A stretch of 53,068 bases of DNA from an uncultured Eubacterium sp. (GCA_910584875.1 CAJUDA010000023.1:1-53068); one strand, 5' to 3'; numbered from the stretch's first letter, positions 44,368 to 53,068 are shown. Program-made: numbers and translations. Notes: generated by a model not told the origin, from the sequence alone.

Positions 44368-47300
44368 ATGAAAAAACGGAACGGGATGAGAAAAAGATTA
44401 AAATATATGGTGATGCTGGCGCTGGTCATGACGCTGGGGATCTTTGGCTATGTAGGAGACTCAGTACATGCGGCGGATGAGATCTGGATCGTTGACAATC
44501 TGGGAAATATTGTGAATCCTGCCTCGTTTATTGAGATGAAAACAAAGAGTATGCAGCTGACGCTGCAGAGTGCAGGGGACATTTACCAGAGTGATGATTA
44601 TAAAGTCACGTGGGTGATTGAGGATGCGGACCAGCGTAAGATCGCCACGGTAGAACAGGGTTCTTCCAAGAATATAGGTATTGTCCGGGCGCTTTCTCCC
44701 GGTGATGTGACGGTGACGGTGACTGTCGTAAATGACAAGAGTGGTCAGACAGTGGCAACAGCTTTTTGTAATATCAAGGTTGTGTTTGCTGTGGATACAT
44801 CAACGGATGATTCCATCTATAAAATTGTAAATGAAACAGATACCGAGCGTTCTCTCGTGCTCTATTCCAATGATAAACCGGTTGATCTGAAGCTGAACTT
44901 CGGTGATAACGATCCGGATAAGCCAAAGACAACACAGTGGACCAGTATCAATGAGGAGGTTGTGATCGTAGATAAGGATACCGGCAGACTGACCCCGGTG
45001 GGCGCCGGCAAGACGCGGATTGAGGCGACTTATACGGTGCCGGAGCAGCCGGCTGTGACCTATACTGCCACGCTGGATGTCTATGTCAATCCCCGTGTAT
45101 CATTAAAAAAGGATGCCGTGCCTGGCACGAACGGGGCAGCCGATGATTTTGAAACGATTCTGGATGCCAGTATGGAATCAGGAGGGTTTCTCTATACTGA
45201 TACAAATTTTACCAAGAACATGGAAGTGATCCGCGGCAAGGTGATCTGGGTTGTGACCAAAGATGTGGGAAATGGTGTGGATCGGGTGATCGCCAATTCC
45301 CTGGGGATGGAGTCGGATCTTATCACGCTGACTCCTTCCGGCAGCCGGAGTAACGAATTACAGATTACAGGTATCGCCGGTGAATATAAAATTTATTTCT
45401 TTCCTTATGGCAGCTATGAGGCAGGGCTTGACCCAAGCAATCCTGACTGGCCCAAGCTGAATGGCCGTACCTGTGTAAACCTTACCCTGCTGGGGCGGAT
45501 CGAGGATAAGGAAGAGATCCTCAATGTCGGTGACCGCTATAATTTTGCTGAGGCATATAATATGACCAGAGAGGATTTCCTCAGTGCTTTTGAGGTTTCA
45601 CTTAAGACAGAGAGCGGGGATGTCATTGAAAACTATGGATCCTATGCTTCAGATACGGGTATACTGAGTACAAAGGCGACAGGAAAGCTGATCGCCACGA
45701 TTACCGTGAAAAACGGGAAAAGTGATTATGTGAAAAAGCTTCTCGGTGACAATGCACTGCCGCCGGATGGTAAATTTACCACGACGATCGAGATCGTTGA
45801 CCGGATCTATCTGGACCGCAGTAACATTACTTTGTCCAGAGGGCAGGAATATCAGTTGAATCTGGTGGCTAGCGGCACCTATACCGGGACCGTGCAGTGG
45901 GTCAGTTCGGATCCCCGAAGCGTTTCTGTTTCTGAGGGTGGTCTGATCAAAGGTCTCCAGGTCACAAAAGAGGATGTGACGATCACGGCGACGCTGAGTA
46001 ATGGCGATGGTCCGGTGAGGACGGCGACCTGTATCGTCAAAGTGGAAGAGGCGGTGAACGGGTTTACGCTGAGTCCGAATGATGCCCAGACGATGCTGGT
46101 GGGTGATCATATAACGGTTGTGGCAAATATCAGGCAGACCGTTTCTGTGGCACCGCTGCGCTGGAAATGTTCGGAGACGAACAATCCGGTTTTCCGTGTG
46201 GATGTGGCGGCAGACGGCAAGAGCGCCATTATCACGGCACTGCGGACAGGAACAGCGGATCTGGTTGTTGAGAATCTCCTGAACGAAAATGACCGGCGTT
46301 CGATCCGTATTACGGTACGTTCTGCGATCCAGACGATTGCGTTCAATCATTCAGAATTGTCATTGGAACTGTATAAAGAGACATACAACATGAAAAAAGA
46401 AGTGCGTTATACGCCAGCAAATGCCACTGACACAACGATGACATGGGTGAGTTCGGATACTTCGGTGGCTGAGGTTGACGAGGAAGGCGTTCTGACCTTT
46501 AAGAGCGGCGGTACGACACTGATCAGTGTATACCCCACATACAATCCGTATAATGTTATGGCGTCCTGTATTGTGACGGTGATCGGTTCTGCGCAGGAGC
46601 TGGTGCTGGATAAAACGGATATAGTCATGAATGTAGGGGATACGGAGACGATCGCCGTGGATTATCTTCCTAAAAATACAACGGCACAGCTGACATGGAA
46701 AGCATCAAAGGATAACCTTCTGAATATTACGTGGGATGAAGAGAGGAAGCTGGCGATCCTGAATGCGAAGGCGCCAGGGGAGACGGATGTCAATATTACT
46801 TCACCTCAGGTGGGCGTCAGTACGATCCATGTGGATATCCGGCAGCCTTCTTCTGCCATTGCGATCTCGCCGCGGTCTGTGATCGTGCGGACGGGAAATA
46901 CAGAGAAGCTTACTGCAGTCCTCACTCCGTCGAATTCCACGGACCGGGTAGTATGGACCAGTCTCGATACTTCTATCGTGCGGGTGAATGAAACGGGTAT
47001 TGTGACAGGTATCAAGAGTGGTACGGCCTTTGTCCGTGCCCAGGCATTTAATGGTACGATGCAGGGACCGATCGAGATGATACAGGTAATCGTGCGCGAT
47101 GGTATCACCGGAGTGAAACTGGATTCTGCCGAGAAGGTGGTGAATGTAGGAGGTACCATTACGGTGGCGCCGATCTTTACCCCGGAAACGGCATATGACA
47201 AGACGATGACCTGGACGATCGCCAATTCCGCGATCGCCAGAGTGCAGGCAGACGGGGTCTCTAACGCGAAGGTGACCGGCGTTGCCGTAGGGACGACGAT

Positions 47301-48339
47301 GCTGGTGGGGACGGCGAAGGACGGCGGCTTTTCAGTAGCATGTCTGATCCGGGTAAATCCCAAACCGGCTGCCAATGATACAAAGGTGACTGTGAAGCCT
47401 ACGACCAAGTTTATAAAAGTTGGTAAATCCTTTTATGTAAAGGCAACAGTGACAGGTTCTTCCAATAAAAAAGTAAAGTGGAAATCAAGCAAAAAGTCAG
47501 TAGCTACTGTAAGTTCTGGAGGAAAGGTCAAGGCGAAGAAGCTTGGGACGGCTTATATCACGGCGACGGCAAGAGATGGAAGCGGAGCTTTTGCAAGATG
47601 TAAGGTCCGTGTTGTACGGATGGTTAAGAAACTGAAATTAAATAAATATTCAGCGACAGTACTGGTTGGCGATACATTGAAGCTTAAGGCGAAGGTGACG
47701 CCGAAGAATGCTACCGTCAAGAAGATCAAATGGAGTACCAGTGATAAAAAGATCGCTGAAGTAAGCTCGACCGGACGTGTACTTGGCGTGGCAGAAGGTC
47801 TTGTGAAGATCAAGGCAAAGACGACGGATGGTTCCAATAAAACGGCAACCTGTATCGTTAAGGTGCGCGAGCCCGTAGAGGCAACTGGTGTATCGGTGGC
47901 AAACAGCGAGATCACACTGGCGAAAGGCAAGGCAAAGCAGTCTGGTATTGTGGCGGAGCCGGCAAATACGACCACGAAGATCCGTTACTATTCTGATAAT
48001 AAGAAGGTGGCTACTGTGGATAAGCGGGGCAAGATCCGTACAAAACGTGTGGGCCAGGCTACGATCTACGGTGAGACCAAAAATGGAAAACGTGGCTACT
48101 GTGATGTGCTGGTGGTGGATCTGAACCGGAAGGGCCTGAAGATGCGTCAGTATGATACAGAGCAGCTGCGTGTCAATGAGATCAGTGATGGTGTGACATG
48201 GTATTCCAGGAATATCAATATTGCCACAGTGAGCCCGACTGGACTTGTAACCGGACGCAGAAAAGGCACTACGACAGTATATGCCATTGTCAATGGCGTC
48301 AAACTGGGATGCCGTGTCAGGATAAGAAAGATTAAATAG
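44368..48339 (+). CDS. Large secreted multi-BIG2 (bacterial Ig-like) surface protein
   Basis: This 1323-residue protein has a signal peptide (about residues 1-35, ending VHAADE) and then a long chain of Ig-like units, at least nine recognisable as BIG2 by endings of the type W(T/S)SSDTSVAEVDEEGVLT and G(T/K)A.V.A. The N-terminal third is acidic to neutral; the last 310 residues are four BIG2 units very rich in Lys and Arg. No LPXTG motif, SLH, CWB2 or transmembrane anchor is visible. The protein may bind anionic wall polymers through its basic end. It is preceded by its own promoter and followed only 23 bases later by recN without a terminator. Confidence 0.88.
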   Translation: MKKRNGMRKRLKYMVMLALVMTLGIFGYVGDSVHAADEIWIVDNLGNIVNPASFIEMKTKSMQLTLQSAGDIYQSDDYKVTWVIEDADQRKIATVEQGSSKNIGIVRALSPGDVTVTVTVVNDKSGQTVATAFCNIKVVFAVDTSTDDSIYKIVNETDTERSLVLYSNDKPVDLKLNFGDNDPDKPKTTQWTSINEEVVIVDKDTGRLTPVGAGKTRIEATYTVPEQPAVTYTATLDVYVNPRVSLKKDAVPGTNGAADDFETILDASMESGGFLYTDTNFTKNMEVIRGKVIWVVTKDVGNGVDRVIANSLGMESDLITLTPSGSRSNELQITGIAGEYKIYFFPYGSYEAGLDPSNPDWPKLNGRTCVNLTLLGRIEDKEEILNVGDRYNFAEAYNMTREDFLSAFEVSLKTESGDVIENYGSYASDTGILSTKATGKLIATITVKNGKSDYVKKLLGDNALPPDGKFTTTIEIVDRIYLDRSNITLSRGQEYQLNLVASGTYTGTVQWVSSDPRSVSVSEGGLIKGLQVTKEDVTITATLSNGDGPVRTATCIVKVEEAVNGFTLSPNDAQTMLVGDHITVVANIRQTVSVAPLRWKCSETNNPVFRVDVAADGKSAIITALRTGTADLVVENLLNENDRRSIRITVRSAIQTIAFNHSELSLELYKETYNMKKEVRYTPANATDTTMTWVSSDTSVAEVDEEGVLTFKSGGTTLISVYPTYNPYNVMASCIVTVIGSAQELVLDKTDIVMNVGDTETIAVDYLPKNTTAQLTWKASKDNLLNITWDEERKLAILNAKAPGETDVNITSPQVGVSTIHVDIRQPSSAIAISPRSVIVRTGNTEKLTAVLTPSNSTDRVVWTSLDTSIVRVNETGIVTGIKSGTAFVRAQAFNGTMQGPIEMIQVIVRDGITGVKLDSAEKVVNVGGTITVAPIFTPETAYDKTMTWTIANSAIARVQADGVSNAKVTGVAVGTTMLVGTAKDGGFSVACLIRVNPKPAANDTKVTVKPTTKFIKVGKSFYVKATVTGSSNKKVKWKSSKKSVATVSSGGKVKAKKLGTAYITATARDGSGAFARCKVRVVRMVKKLKLNKYSATVLVGDTLKLKAKVTPKNATVKKIKWSTSDKKIAEVSSTGRVLGVAEGLVKIKAKTTDGSNKTATCIVKVREPVEATGVSVANSEITLAKGKAKQSGIVAEPANTTTKIRYYSDNKKVATVDKRGKIRTKRVGQATIYGETKNGKRGYCDVLVVDLNRKGLKMRQYDTEQLRVNEISDGVTWYSRNINIATVSPTGLVTGRRKGTTTVYAIVNGVKLGCRVRIRKIK

Positions 48340-48362
48340 TTTAGCAGCGACGGGAGGAAAGC

Positions 48363-50036
48363 TTGTTAGCAAATTTACACGTAAAAAATTTTGCCATAAT
48401 AGATGAGATTGACGTGGATTTTGGGACCCATCTGAATATATTGACAGGCGAGACAGGCGCCGGTAAATCTATTCTGGTGGGTTCCATCAGTATTGCCCTG
48501 GGTGCCAGGGTATCTTCAGAGATCATTGGTAAAAATGGGGATCACGCTATGGTGGAAGTCGTTTTTCAGATTTCTGACCAGGCGACACTGGACCAGATCA
48601 GGGAACTGGATGTGGAACCGGAAGACGGACAGATCGTGATTTCCCGTAAAATCACAGAAAACCGCAGTATTAACAAGATCAATGGGGAAAGCGTGCCGGT
48701 AAGTGTGATCCGCAAGGTAGCTGCCTTGTGTATTGATATCCATGGGCAGCATGAACACCAGTCTTTGCTGGATCCGGTCAGACACCGCGAGATCGTAGAT
48801 GAATACAGTGGAGACAAATGTATCCAGATACGGGAAGAAGTCCGCAGTCTCTATCATTTGTTTAAAAAGAAGGAAAAGGAATTACAGCAGGATTCTCTTT
48901 CAGCAGAAGAACGGGCGCGCCAGCTTGGTTTTCTGGAATATGAAAAGGAAGAGATCGAGGCAGCTTCCCTGAAACCTGGTGAGATTGAAGAGGTTGAAGA
49001 GAGCTATCGGCGGATGTCTCATGCAGGTGCGATTGCAGAGGTGCTGGGTGATGTACATGAGCGGAGCGGGGAGACTGCCGTCAGTGCGGTGAGCCATGGG
49101 CTCAGGCGGTTACAGGAAATCCGGGGACTGGATCCGGCTTTGGATGACCTGACAGAAGAATTGATGCAGATCGAAGGTCTGTTGGGGGATTTTAATCGTG
49201 AAGTGGCGGATTTTATGAGCGATTTTTCTTTTGATGAAAACGATCTGAATGAAACACAGCGCCGGCTCGACCTGATCCATACTCTTCAAAGTAAATACGG
49301 GGAAACTTATGAAGATATCATGGAGCATCTGCAGGAGATCAATGAAAAAATCGAACAGTATGCCGATTATGAGACATATCTGGAGAAACAGCGCTCCGAA
49401 TTTGAGGATCTGAAACAGAAATTACGGGAACGGAGCCGCCAGCTGACCTCATGCCGCAAAAAATCAGCGGCAGTTCTGGAGGAAAAGCTTATGGATGCCC
49501 TGCAGGATATGAATTTTGCCCAGGTGGATTTTACTATACAGATTTTACAAAAGGAGATGTTTGGTCCGGATGGAATGGATGAGGTGGAATTTATGATCGC
49601 CACCAATCCGGGTGAACCGGGAAGAAGTCTTGGCAGTATTGCATCAGGCGGCGAACTGTCGCGGATCATGCTGGCGATCAAATCTGTTTTTGCAGACAGC
49701 GATGCGATTGAAACGCTGATTTTCGATGAAATAGACGCCGGCATCAGTGGCCGCACAGCGCAGAAGGTGTCGGAAAAAATGAGTGTACTGGGGAAACGGC
49801 ATCAGGTGATCTGTATCACGCATCTGCCACAGATCGCTGCTATGGCGGATGAACATTTTGTGATTGAAAAGGATGTGACGGAGAGCGCCTCTACCACGAA
49901 AATCCGTTTACTGGACCGCCAGGAGGCGGAGGAGGAACTGGCGAGGCTGCTGGGCGGTGTGGAAATCACAGAGGCAGTGAGGAAAAGTGCAAGAGAGATG
50001 AAAGAACTTGCCGACAGCCGCAAACAATATTCATAA
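48363..50036 (+). CDS. recN: DNA repair ATPase RecN
   Basis: RecN is an SMC-like ATPase that gathers and holds DNA ends during double-strand break repair. The 557-residue length is standard. Walker A GETGAGKS lies near residue 30, a long Glu/Lys/Leu-rich coiled coil spans about 155-380, and the signature IASGGELSRIMLAIK and Walker B LIFDEIDAGISG are in the C-terminal half. It begins with TTG at 48363 behind GGGAGG. The usual clostridial neighbour argR is absent upstream; a BIG2 surface protein gene is there instead. spoIVB follows as expected. Confidence 0.97.
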   Translation: MLANLHVKNFAIIDEIDVDFGTHLNILTGETGAGKSILVGSISIALGARVSSEIIGKNGDHAMVEVVFQISDQATLDQIRELDVEPEDGQIVISRKITENRSINKINGESVPVSVIRKVAALCIDIHGQHEHQSLLDPVRHREIVDEYSGDKCIQIREEVRSLYHLFKKKEKELQQDSLSAEERARQLGFLEYEKEEIEAASLKPGEIEEVEESYRRMSHAGAIAEVLGDVHERSGETAVSAVSHGLRRLQEIRGLDPALDDLTEELMQIEGLLGDFNREVADFMSDFSFDENDLNETQRRLDLIHTLQSKYGETYEDIMEHLQEINEKIEQYADYETYLEKQRSEFEDLKQKLRERSRQLTSCRKKSAAVLEEKLMDALQDMNFAQVDFTIQILQKEMFGPDGMDEVEFMIATNPGEPGRSLGSIASGGELSRIMLAIKSVFADSDAIETLIFDEIDAGISGRTAQKVSEKMSVLGKRHQVICITHLPQIAAMADEHFVIEKDVTESASTTKIRLLDRQEAEEELARLLGGVEITEAVRKSAREMKELADSRKQYS

Positions 50037-50059
50037 TAAAATTGAAAATGGTCATACTA
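50031..50059 (+). promoter_or_regulatory. Candidate forespore (sigma G/F) promoter of spoIVB
   Basis: CATACTA at 50053-50059 matches the sigma-G -10 consensus. TCATA at 50031-50035 matches four of five bases of the -35 pattern GHATR, at 17 bases spacing. Transcription would begin near 50066, upstream of the chosen spoIVB start at 50117. Confidence 0.5.
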
Positions 50060-50116
50060 AGATGGAGTCTGAAGCTTGCTTTGAGATTCCATTCTTTTTT
50101 GTATGGGGTGATTGAT

Positions 50117-51364
50117 ATGGTTAGACAAAGCCGTATTCTCCGATGCTGGCGCCGCTGGCTGGTTCTTTTTCTTATCGCAGATCTTTTTGCTGTGGGATTT
50201 TTTTTATATCAGTATATGGATGCTTCCCTGCCGGACAAGCTGTATGCTTTTGTTGGCGAGACGGAAGATATATCACTCCCTCCCGGATTTGGGACAGAGG
50301 AATCAAAGGAGGTTCTTCAGATCACCAATAAAGACAGTGGATTTTCCATGGTTTCCAAAGAGACAGGAAGCTATCAGGTACCGGTAAAACTCTTTGGTGT
50401 AGTACCGGTAAAAAATGTGGATGTACAGGTAATCCAGAAAATGAAGGTAGCGCCCAGCGGGGAACCGATCGGTATCTATGTGGAGACAAATGGACTTCTG
50501 GTGCTGGATACGGCAGAAGTACAGGGACAGGATGGGCTGACATATGCTCCAGGTGAAAATATATTGAAAACCGGAGACTATATACTGAAATGGAATGATA
50601 AGGCGGTCCCTACGATTGCAAAGCTGAATCAGGCGATCCAGGACAGCGGGGATAAAAAAGTACCAGTGACGATCCGCCGGGGCAGCGAGCAATTAAAGGT
50701 AGCAGTGAAGCCAATCCAGGCAACGGATCATTCGTACAAGATCGGCACCTGGGTCAGAGAGGACACGCAGGGTATCGGAACGCTGACTTATGTGACAGAG
50801 GATGGGAATTTTGGAACTTTGGGACATGGTATTACAGATTCTGATACAGGGACTCTTCTGAATCTGCATGGCGGTGAATTGTATAAGACGAGGATCCTGG
50901 GGATCACGAAAGGAGCCAGCGGAGAACCGGGTGAGCTTCAGGGATATATTAATATGGTGGCGGACAATGTGATCGGTGAGATCACGAAAAATACAGAACT
51001 GGGTGTTTTTGGGAAAATGCGGAAGGCATCAAAGAACAGTTATGCCGGAGAATATATGCCAGTGGGAAGGAAACAGGAAATCCGCCAGGGTCCCGCTTAC
51101 ATTTATGTTAATCTCGATGGAACGGCAAGAAAGTATAAGATCAGGATAGAAGAGATCAACATGAATAGCAGGGATAATAAGAGTATGATCCTGCGTATTA
51201 CGGACTCCCGGCTGCGAGCCATGACAGGCGGGATCGTACAGGGCATGAGCGGCAGTCCCATTATACAGGACGGGAAAGTGATAGGAGCTGTAACACATGT
51301 CCTTGTGGACGATCCTGCCCAGGGGTATGGCGTATTTATTGAAAATATGCTGGCGCAGGGGTAG
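50117..51364 (+). CDS. spoIVB: SpoIVB serine peptidase (sporulation signalling)
   Basis: SpoIVB is secreted from the forespore and cleaves SpoIVFA to trigger SpoIVFB and pro-sigma-K processing in the mother cell. This 415-residue protein has an N-terminal membrane anchor (about residues 14-36), a PDZ-like region (about 115-200, with the LKTGDYILKWND loop) and an S55 peptidase domain. GTLGHGI contains the catalytic His and GMSGSPI the catalytic Ser (residue 378). The ATG at 50117 follows GGGGTG and is preferred over an in-frame start at 50042, which would precede the predicted transcription start. Its presence marks the organism as an endospore former or a recent descendant of one. spo0A, which usually follows, is not here. 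Confidence 0.95.
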   Translation: MVRQSRILRCWRRWLVLFLIADLFAVGFFLYQYMDASLPDKLYAFVGETEDISLPPGFGTEESKEVLQITNKDSGFSMVSKETGSYQVPVKLFGVVPVKNVDVQVIQKMKVAPSGEPIGIYVETNGLLVLDTAEVQGQDGLTYAPGENILKTGDYILKWNDKAVPTIAKLNQAIQDSGDKKVPVTIRRGSEQLKVAVKPIQATDHSYKIGTWVREDTQGIGTLTYVTEDGNFGTLGHGITDSDTGTLLNLHGGELYKTRILGITKGASGEPGELQGYINMVADNVIGEITKNTELGVFGKMRKASKNSYAGEYMPVGRKQEIRQGPAYIYVNLDGTARKYKIRIEEINMNSRDNKSMILRITDSRLRAMTGGIVQGMSGSPIIQDGKVIGAVTHVLVDDPAQGYGVFIENMLAQG

Positions 51365-51447
51365 GCGCGGATGCAGCTGGAAAATACTTCTATTTTTTTT
51401 AGTGTGCATCTTTCTCGTCTCCTGCTTTTTATAAATTTGTGCAAGAG

Positions 51448-51482
51448 GGAGTATTGCTCCATAATTTGTAGAGCAATGCTCC
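51448..51482. terminator. Hairpin between spoIVB and the convergent secreted-protein gene
   Basis: GGAGTATTGCTC pairs with GAGCAATGCTCC (one G-T pair) around an 11-base loop. Neither side carries a long T run, so it is a probable but imperfect terminator serving both converging units. The rest of 51365-51508 shows no gene. Confidence 0.55.
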
Positions 51483-51508
51483 TATTTAACAATTCTATAT
51501 AAAGTTTA

Positions 51509-52618
51509 TTATGCTCCCGGGGCACTGTAATGATAAATCCATCGCGGAGCTGTTTCAAAATAATGTTTGGATTCTTTAACAACTTTCCATTCTGCTTTTT
51601 GAAACAAGAAAATTAATTCTACATATTCTCCACCACCATCACCACTGTTAAGTACAAATTTAATACCGTAACTATCGTAATTAATTTCCATAAATCCAGG
51701 GAAAGAGTCAAGAACCTGATATAGTTGTTTTTCAATTTTCTTATAATCAATTTTTCCTTGCGTATTCTCTGTTACCACATGGTTTCTTCCAGAATCCAGC
51801 GAAAACTTTATTTCATGTTTTTCTTTATTATACACTGCTTTATTTTTCTCAAAAAAGTCTGCGATATCTTTTAAGTTTTCCCCATGTTGTTGGATAAGTT
51901 TTACTATATCCTCCTGCATCACATCCATACCATCAAACTTTTTAGGTCTGGCATATGCTGTCACCTTTACCCACAGCCAGTCGCTGTCACCATTGTGGGC
52001 ACGGGCATAGACTTTACAGGTACCGGATTTTCCCTGAGCCGTGATATTTCCTTTCTAATCAACCTTTGCCACGGATGGATTGGTGGACGACCAGCGGATC
52101 GTTTTATCATATACTTTTGCTTTTTTGTTTCCGGCGTGGTGGCTTGGTTTCACCTGTGCGGACACCTTCTTTTCCTCGTAGGAAGAAAGTGATACACTGG
52201 AACGGCTGACTTTCACCCTTCCTGCATTAACTTTTTTCGCCATCTTTTTGTAGGGAATGGCAGTGACTTCATAGCTGAATGGGCTGTATGTTTTTTTGCT
52301 GCCTTTTTTCTTGTAAGCGCGGATTTTAAAGGTCTGCTTTTTCGATGTTTTCGCGCTTTTCCATAAAAGAGTTTTTTCCCCGACAGAAGCTGTTTTAACA
52401 AATTTTTTTACTTTTGCTTTGTACTGGTAAATCTGGTAGCCGGAAGCACCCTTTACTTTTTTCCATGTCAGTTTTAATCGTTTCTCCTGGCAGCTTTTTG
52501 CCCGGACTTTGACAGGGGCAGGAAGAGAGATTGATTTTGCCTGGGAGTATGAGGTAGCAAACATTCCGGTTGTCAGTGTTATAAAGCATAAAACAAGGGA
52601 AGGTTTTAATTGATTCAT
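51509..52618 (-). pseudogene. Secreted Fn3/BIG2-domain protein interrupted by an in-frame TAG
   Basis: On the minus strand one continuous frame runs from ATG 52618 to the stop at 51509, broken only by TAG at 52055-52057. The first part has a signal peptide (to about residue 27, SYSQAKS), an Fn3-like unit (LTWKKVKGASGYQIYQYKAK) and a BIG2 unit whose end is cut at VAKVD. Past the stop the same frame reads KGNITAQGKSGTCKVYARAH, exactly the missing end of a BIG2 unit. A domain of about 150 residues with APRWIYHYSAPGA at its end follows. This is therefore one gene with a nonsense codon: a pseudogene, a read-through case or a sequence error. An in-frame ATG at 51964 lacks a clear ribosome site. A start at 52633 is also possible; GGAG fits 52618 better. 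Confidence 0.8.
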
Positions 52619-52633
52619 TTTATTTTTCTCCAT

Positions 52634-52932
52634 TCTTGATTACTTTTGATATAAGAAACAATTCCTCGTTCCAGTAGTGGTTGCGGTAGTGCTGAAAAAA
52701 CTTTTTTTCTTTTTAATCCAGGGACATAGCTGATTCTGTATGCCAGTAACATCATTTTAGCATCATTTGGACGTAAGAGACTCCATTGGCTGTATATTTT
52801 CTTGGGTTTACGATATTTTTAGGGAATTGTTGTTCCTCATATGGTCAAGTAAAATGTTGCAAATACCTTTATTCTAATACCTTTTATGTTCATATTCCTA
52901 GTTAGAATGCATACTACTGTAATAAACCTGTA
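52634..52932. other. Intergenic stretch without a recognisable gene
   Basis: These 299 bases separate the interrupted secreted-protein gene from the tail of its paralogue. I see no ORF, RNA gene or clear terminator. A small inverted repeat GGAATTGTTGTTCC lies near 52823-52836. No convincing promoter for the interrupted gene is visible. Confidence 0.5.
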
Positions 52933-53068
52933 TTATCCTTCTGGTCTATTATATTCATAATACCAGCGAGGTGCCGGTGTGAAATATTCATTGGATTCTT
53001 CTGTTACAACATTGGGATTATCGCTATCTTCGGCACTGGTATCCTCAAATAAAAATGAAAGCTGTACA
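52933..53068 (-). CDS. C-terminal end of a paralogue of the interrupted secreted protein (cut by window edge)
   Basis: Reading leftward from the window edge, 44 codons stay open to TAA at 52933-52935. The peptide lines up with the end of the interrupted neighbour: VQLSFLFED here against VELIFLFQK there, then VVTEESNEYFTPAPRWYYEY against VVKESKHYFETAPRWIYHY. The shared APRW-Y-Y ending and identical orientation show tandem paralogues. The start and the rest of the gene lie beyond the window, so domain content and secretion cannot be checked. Function is unknown. Confidence 0.7.
   Translation of the reverse strand, partial: VQLSFLFEDTSAEDSDNPNVVTEESNEYFTPAPRWYYEYNRPEG

Noticed and set aside
44368..48339. 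CRISPR-like or tandem DNA repeats in the BIG2 gene
   Set aside because: The repeats are protein-level Ig units with diverged DNA; there are no short identical spaced repeats, and no CRISPR array was seen anywhere in the window.
45649..48372. Several minus-strand open frames under the large BIG2 gene
   Set aside because: They mirror the repetitive codons of the BIG2 repeats and lack start signals.
51509..51964. Independent 151-codon gene starting at ATG 51964
   Set aside because: The same frame continues upstream into the end of a BIG2 unit and the signal-peptide gene; no good ribosome site precedes the ATG. Better read as the 3' part of one interrupted gene.

Overview
The window reads as chromosome from a low-GC Gram-positive, spore-forming member of the Clostridia, most likely a Lachnospiraceae-type gut bacterium. 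This rests on a spoIVB gene beside recN, a cdaA/YbbR pair, strong GGAGG-type ribosome sites with frequent TTG/GTG starts, LCP-type wall-polymer attachment, teichoic-acid-type enzymes (TagD, TagB/F-like, TarI, TarJ) and many lysine-rich bacterial Ig-like (BIG2) surface domains. No species assignment can be supported from the sequence alone.

Layout. (1) 190-3781: a four-gene unit of two unidentified membrane proteins, the c-di-AMP synthase CdaA and a YbbR-domain partner, closed by a strong bidirectional terminator. (2) 3869-5377, minus strand: a lone biotin-dependent carboxyltransferase. (3) 5573-13845: a wall-polymer operon with a Wzm/Wzt-type ABC exporter, TagD, a TagB-like transferase, an LCP ligase, a PglE/EpsN-like aminotransferase, an initiating sugar-phosphate transferase and a Wzy-like polymerase. 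(4) 13857-27747: a visibly AT-rich block opening with its own consensus promoter. It carries an acyltransferase, a GT-C/GtrB/GtrA glycosylation set, a BIG2-PIG-L deacetylase fusion, a second acyltransferase on the minus strand, a large TagF-like/GT4 fusion followed by a degenerate relative, and TarI/TarJ for CDP-ribitol. (5) 27767-29163: two tiny coupled ORFs and a HipA-like kinase; base composition returns to that of the left flank. (6) 29191-33326, minus strand: four overlapping genes that look like an ulosonic-acid pathway without a KdsA/NeuB synthase (DUF115-type transferase, KdsB-like CMP transferase, DRE-TIM pyruvate-aldolase fusion, KdsC-like phosphatase). (7) 33512-41474: more polymer genes (GtrB-type GT2, a GT2-GtrA fusion on the minus strand, ExoA-like GT2, two tandem LicD proteins, a CapD/PglF dehydratase, an acyltransferase). 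(8) 41441-44097, minus strand: typA and a divergent phosphoribosyltransferase-like gene. (9) 44368-51364: a 1323-residue secreted BIG2 protein, recN and spoIVB. (10) 51509-53068, minus strand: a secreted Fn3/BIG2 gene interrupted by one in-frame TAG, then the tail of a tandem paralogue cut by the window edge.

How it works together. Most of the window builds, decorates, exports and attaches anionic wall glycopolymers. CapD-like dehydratase, PglE-like aminotransferase and the PglC/EpsL-like transferase could make and load an amino-sugar on the lipid carrier. TagD and TarI/TarJ supply CDP-glycerol and CDP-ribitol. TagB/F-like enzymes and LicD proteins add phosphopolyol or related groups, GtrA/GtrB/GT-C proteins add side-chain sugars outside the membrane, acyltransferases add acyl groups, and LCP links the product to peptidoglycan. 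Three secreted proteins with very basic Ig-like domains and no visible sorting signal may sit on these polymers.

The best candidate for an undescribed system is region 6: an apparent CMP-ulosonic-acid pathway in which a pyruvate aldolase stands where a PEP-dependent synthase would be expected, coupled to a Maf-like (DUF115) transferase. The degenerate TagF-like paralogue and the interrupted secreted-protein family at the right edge are the next most interesting.
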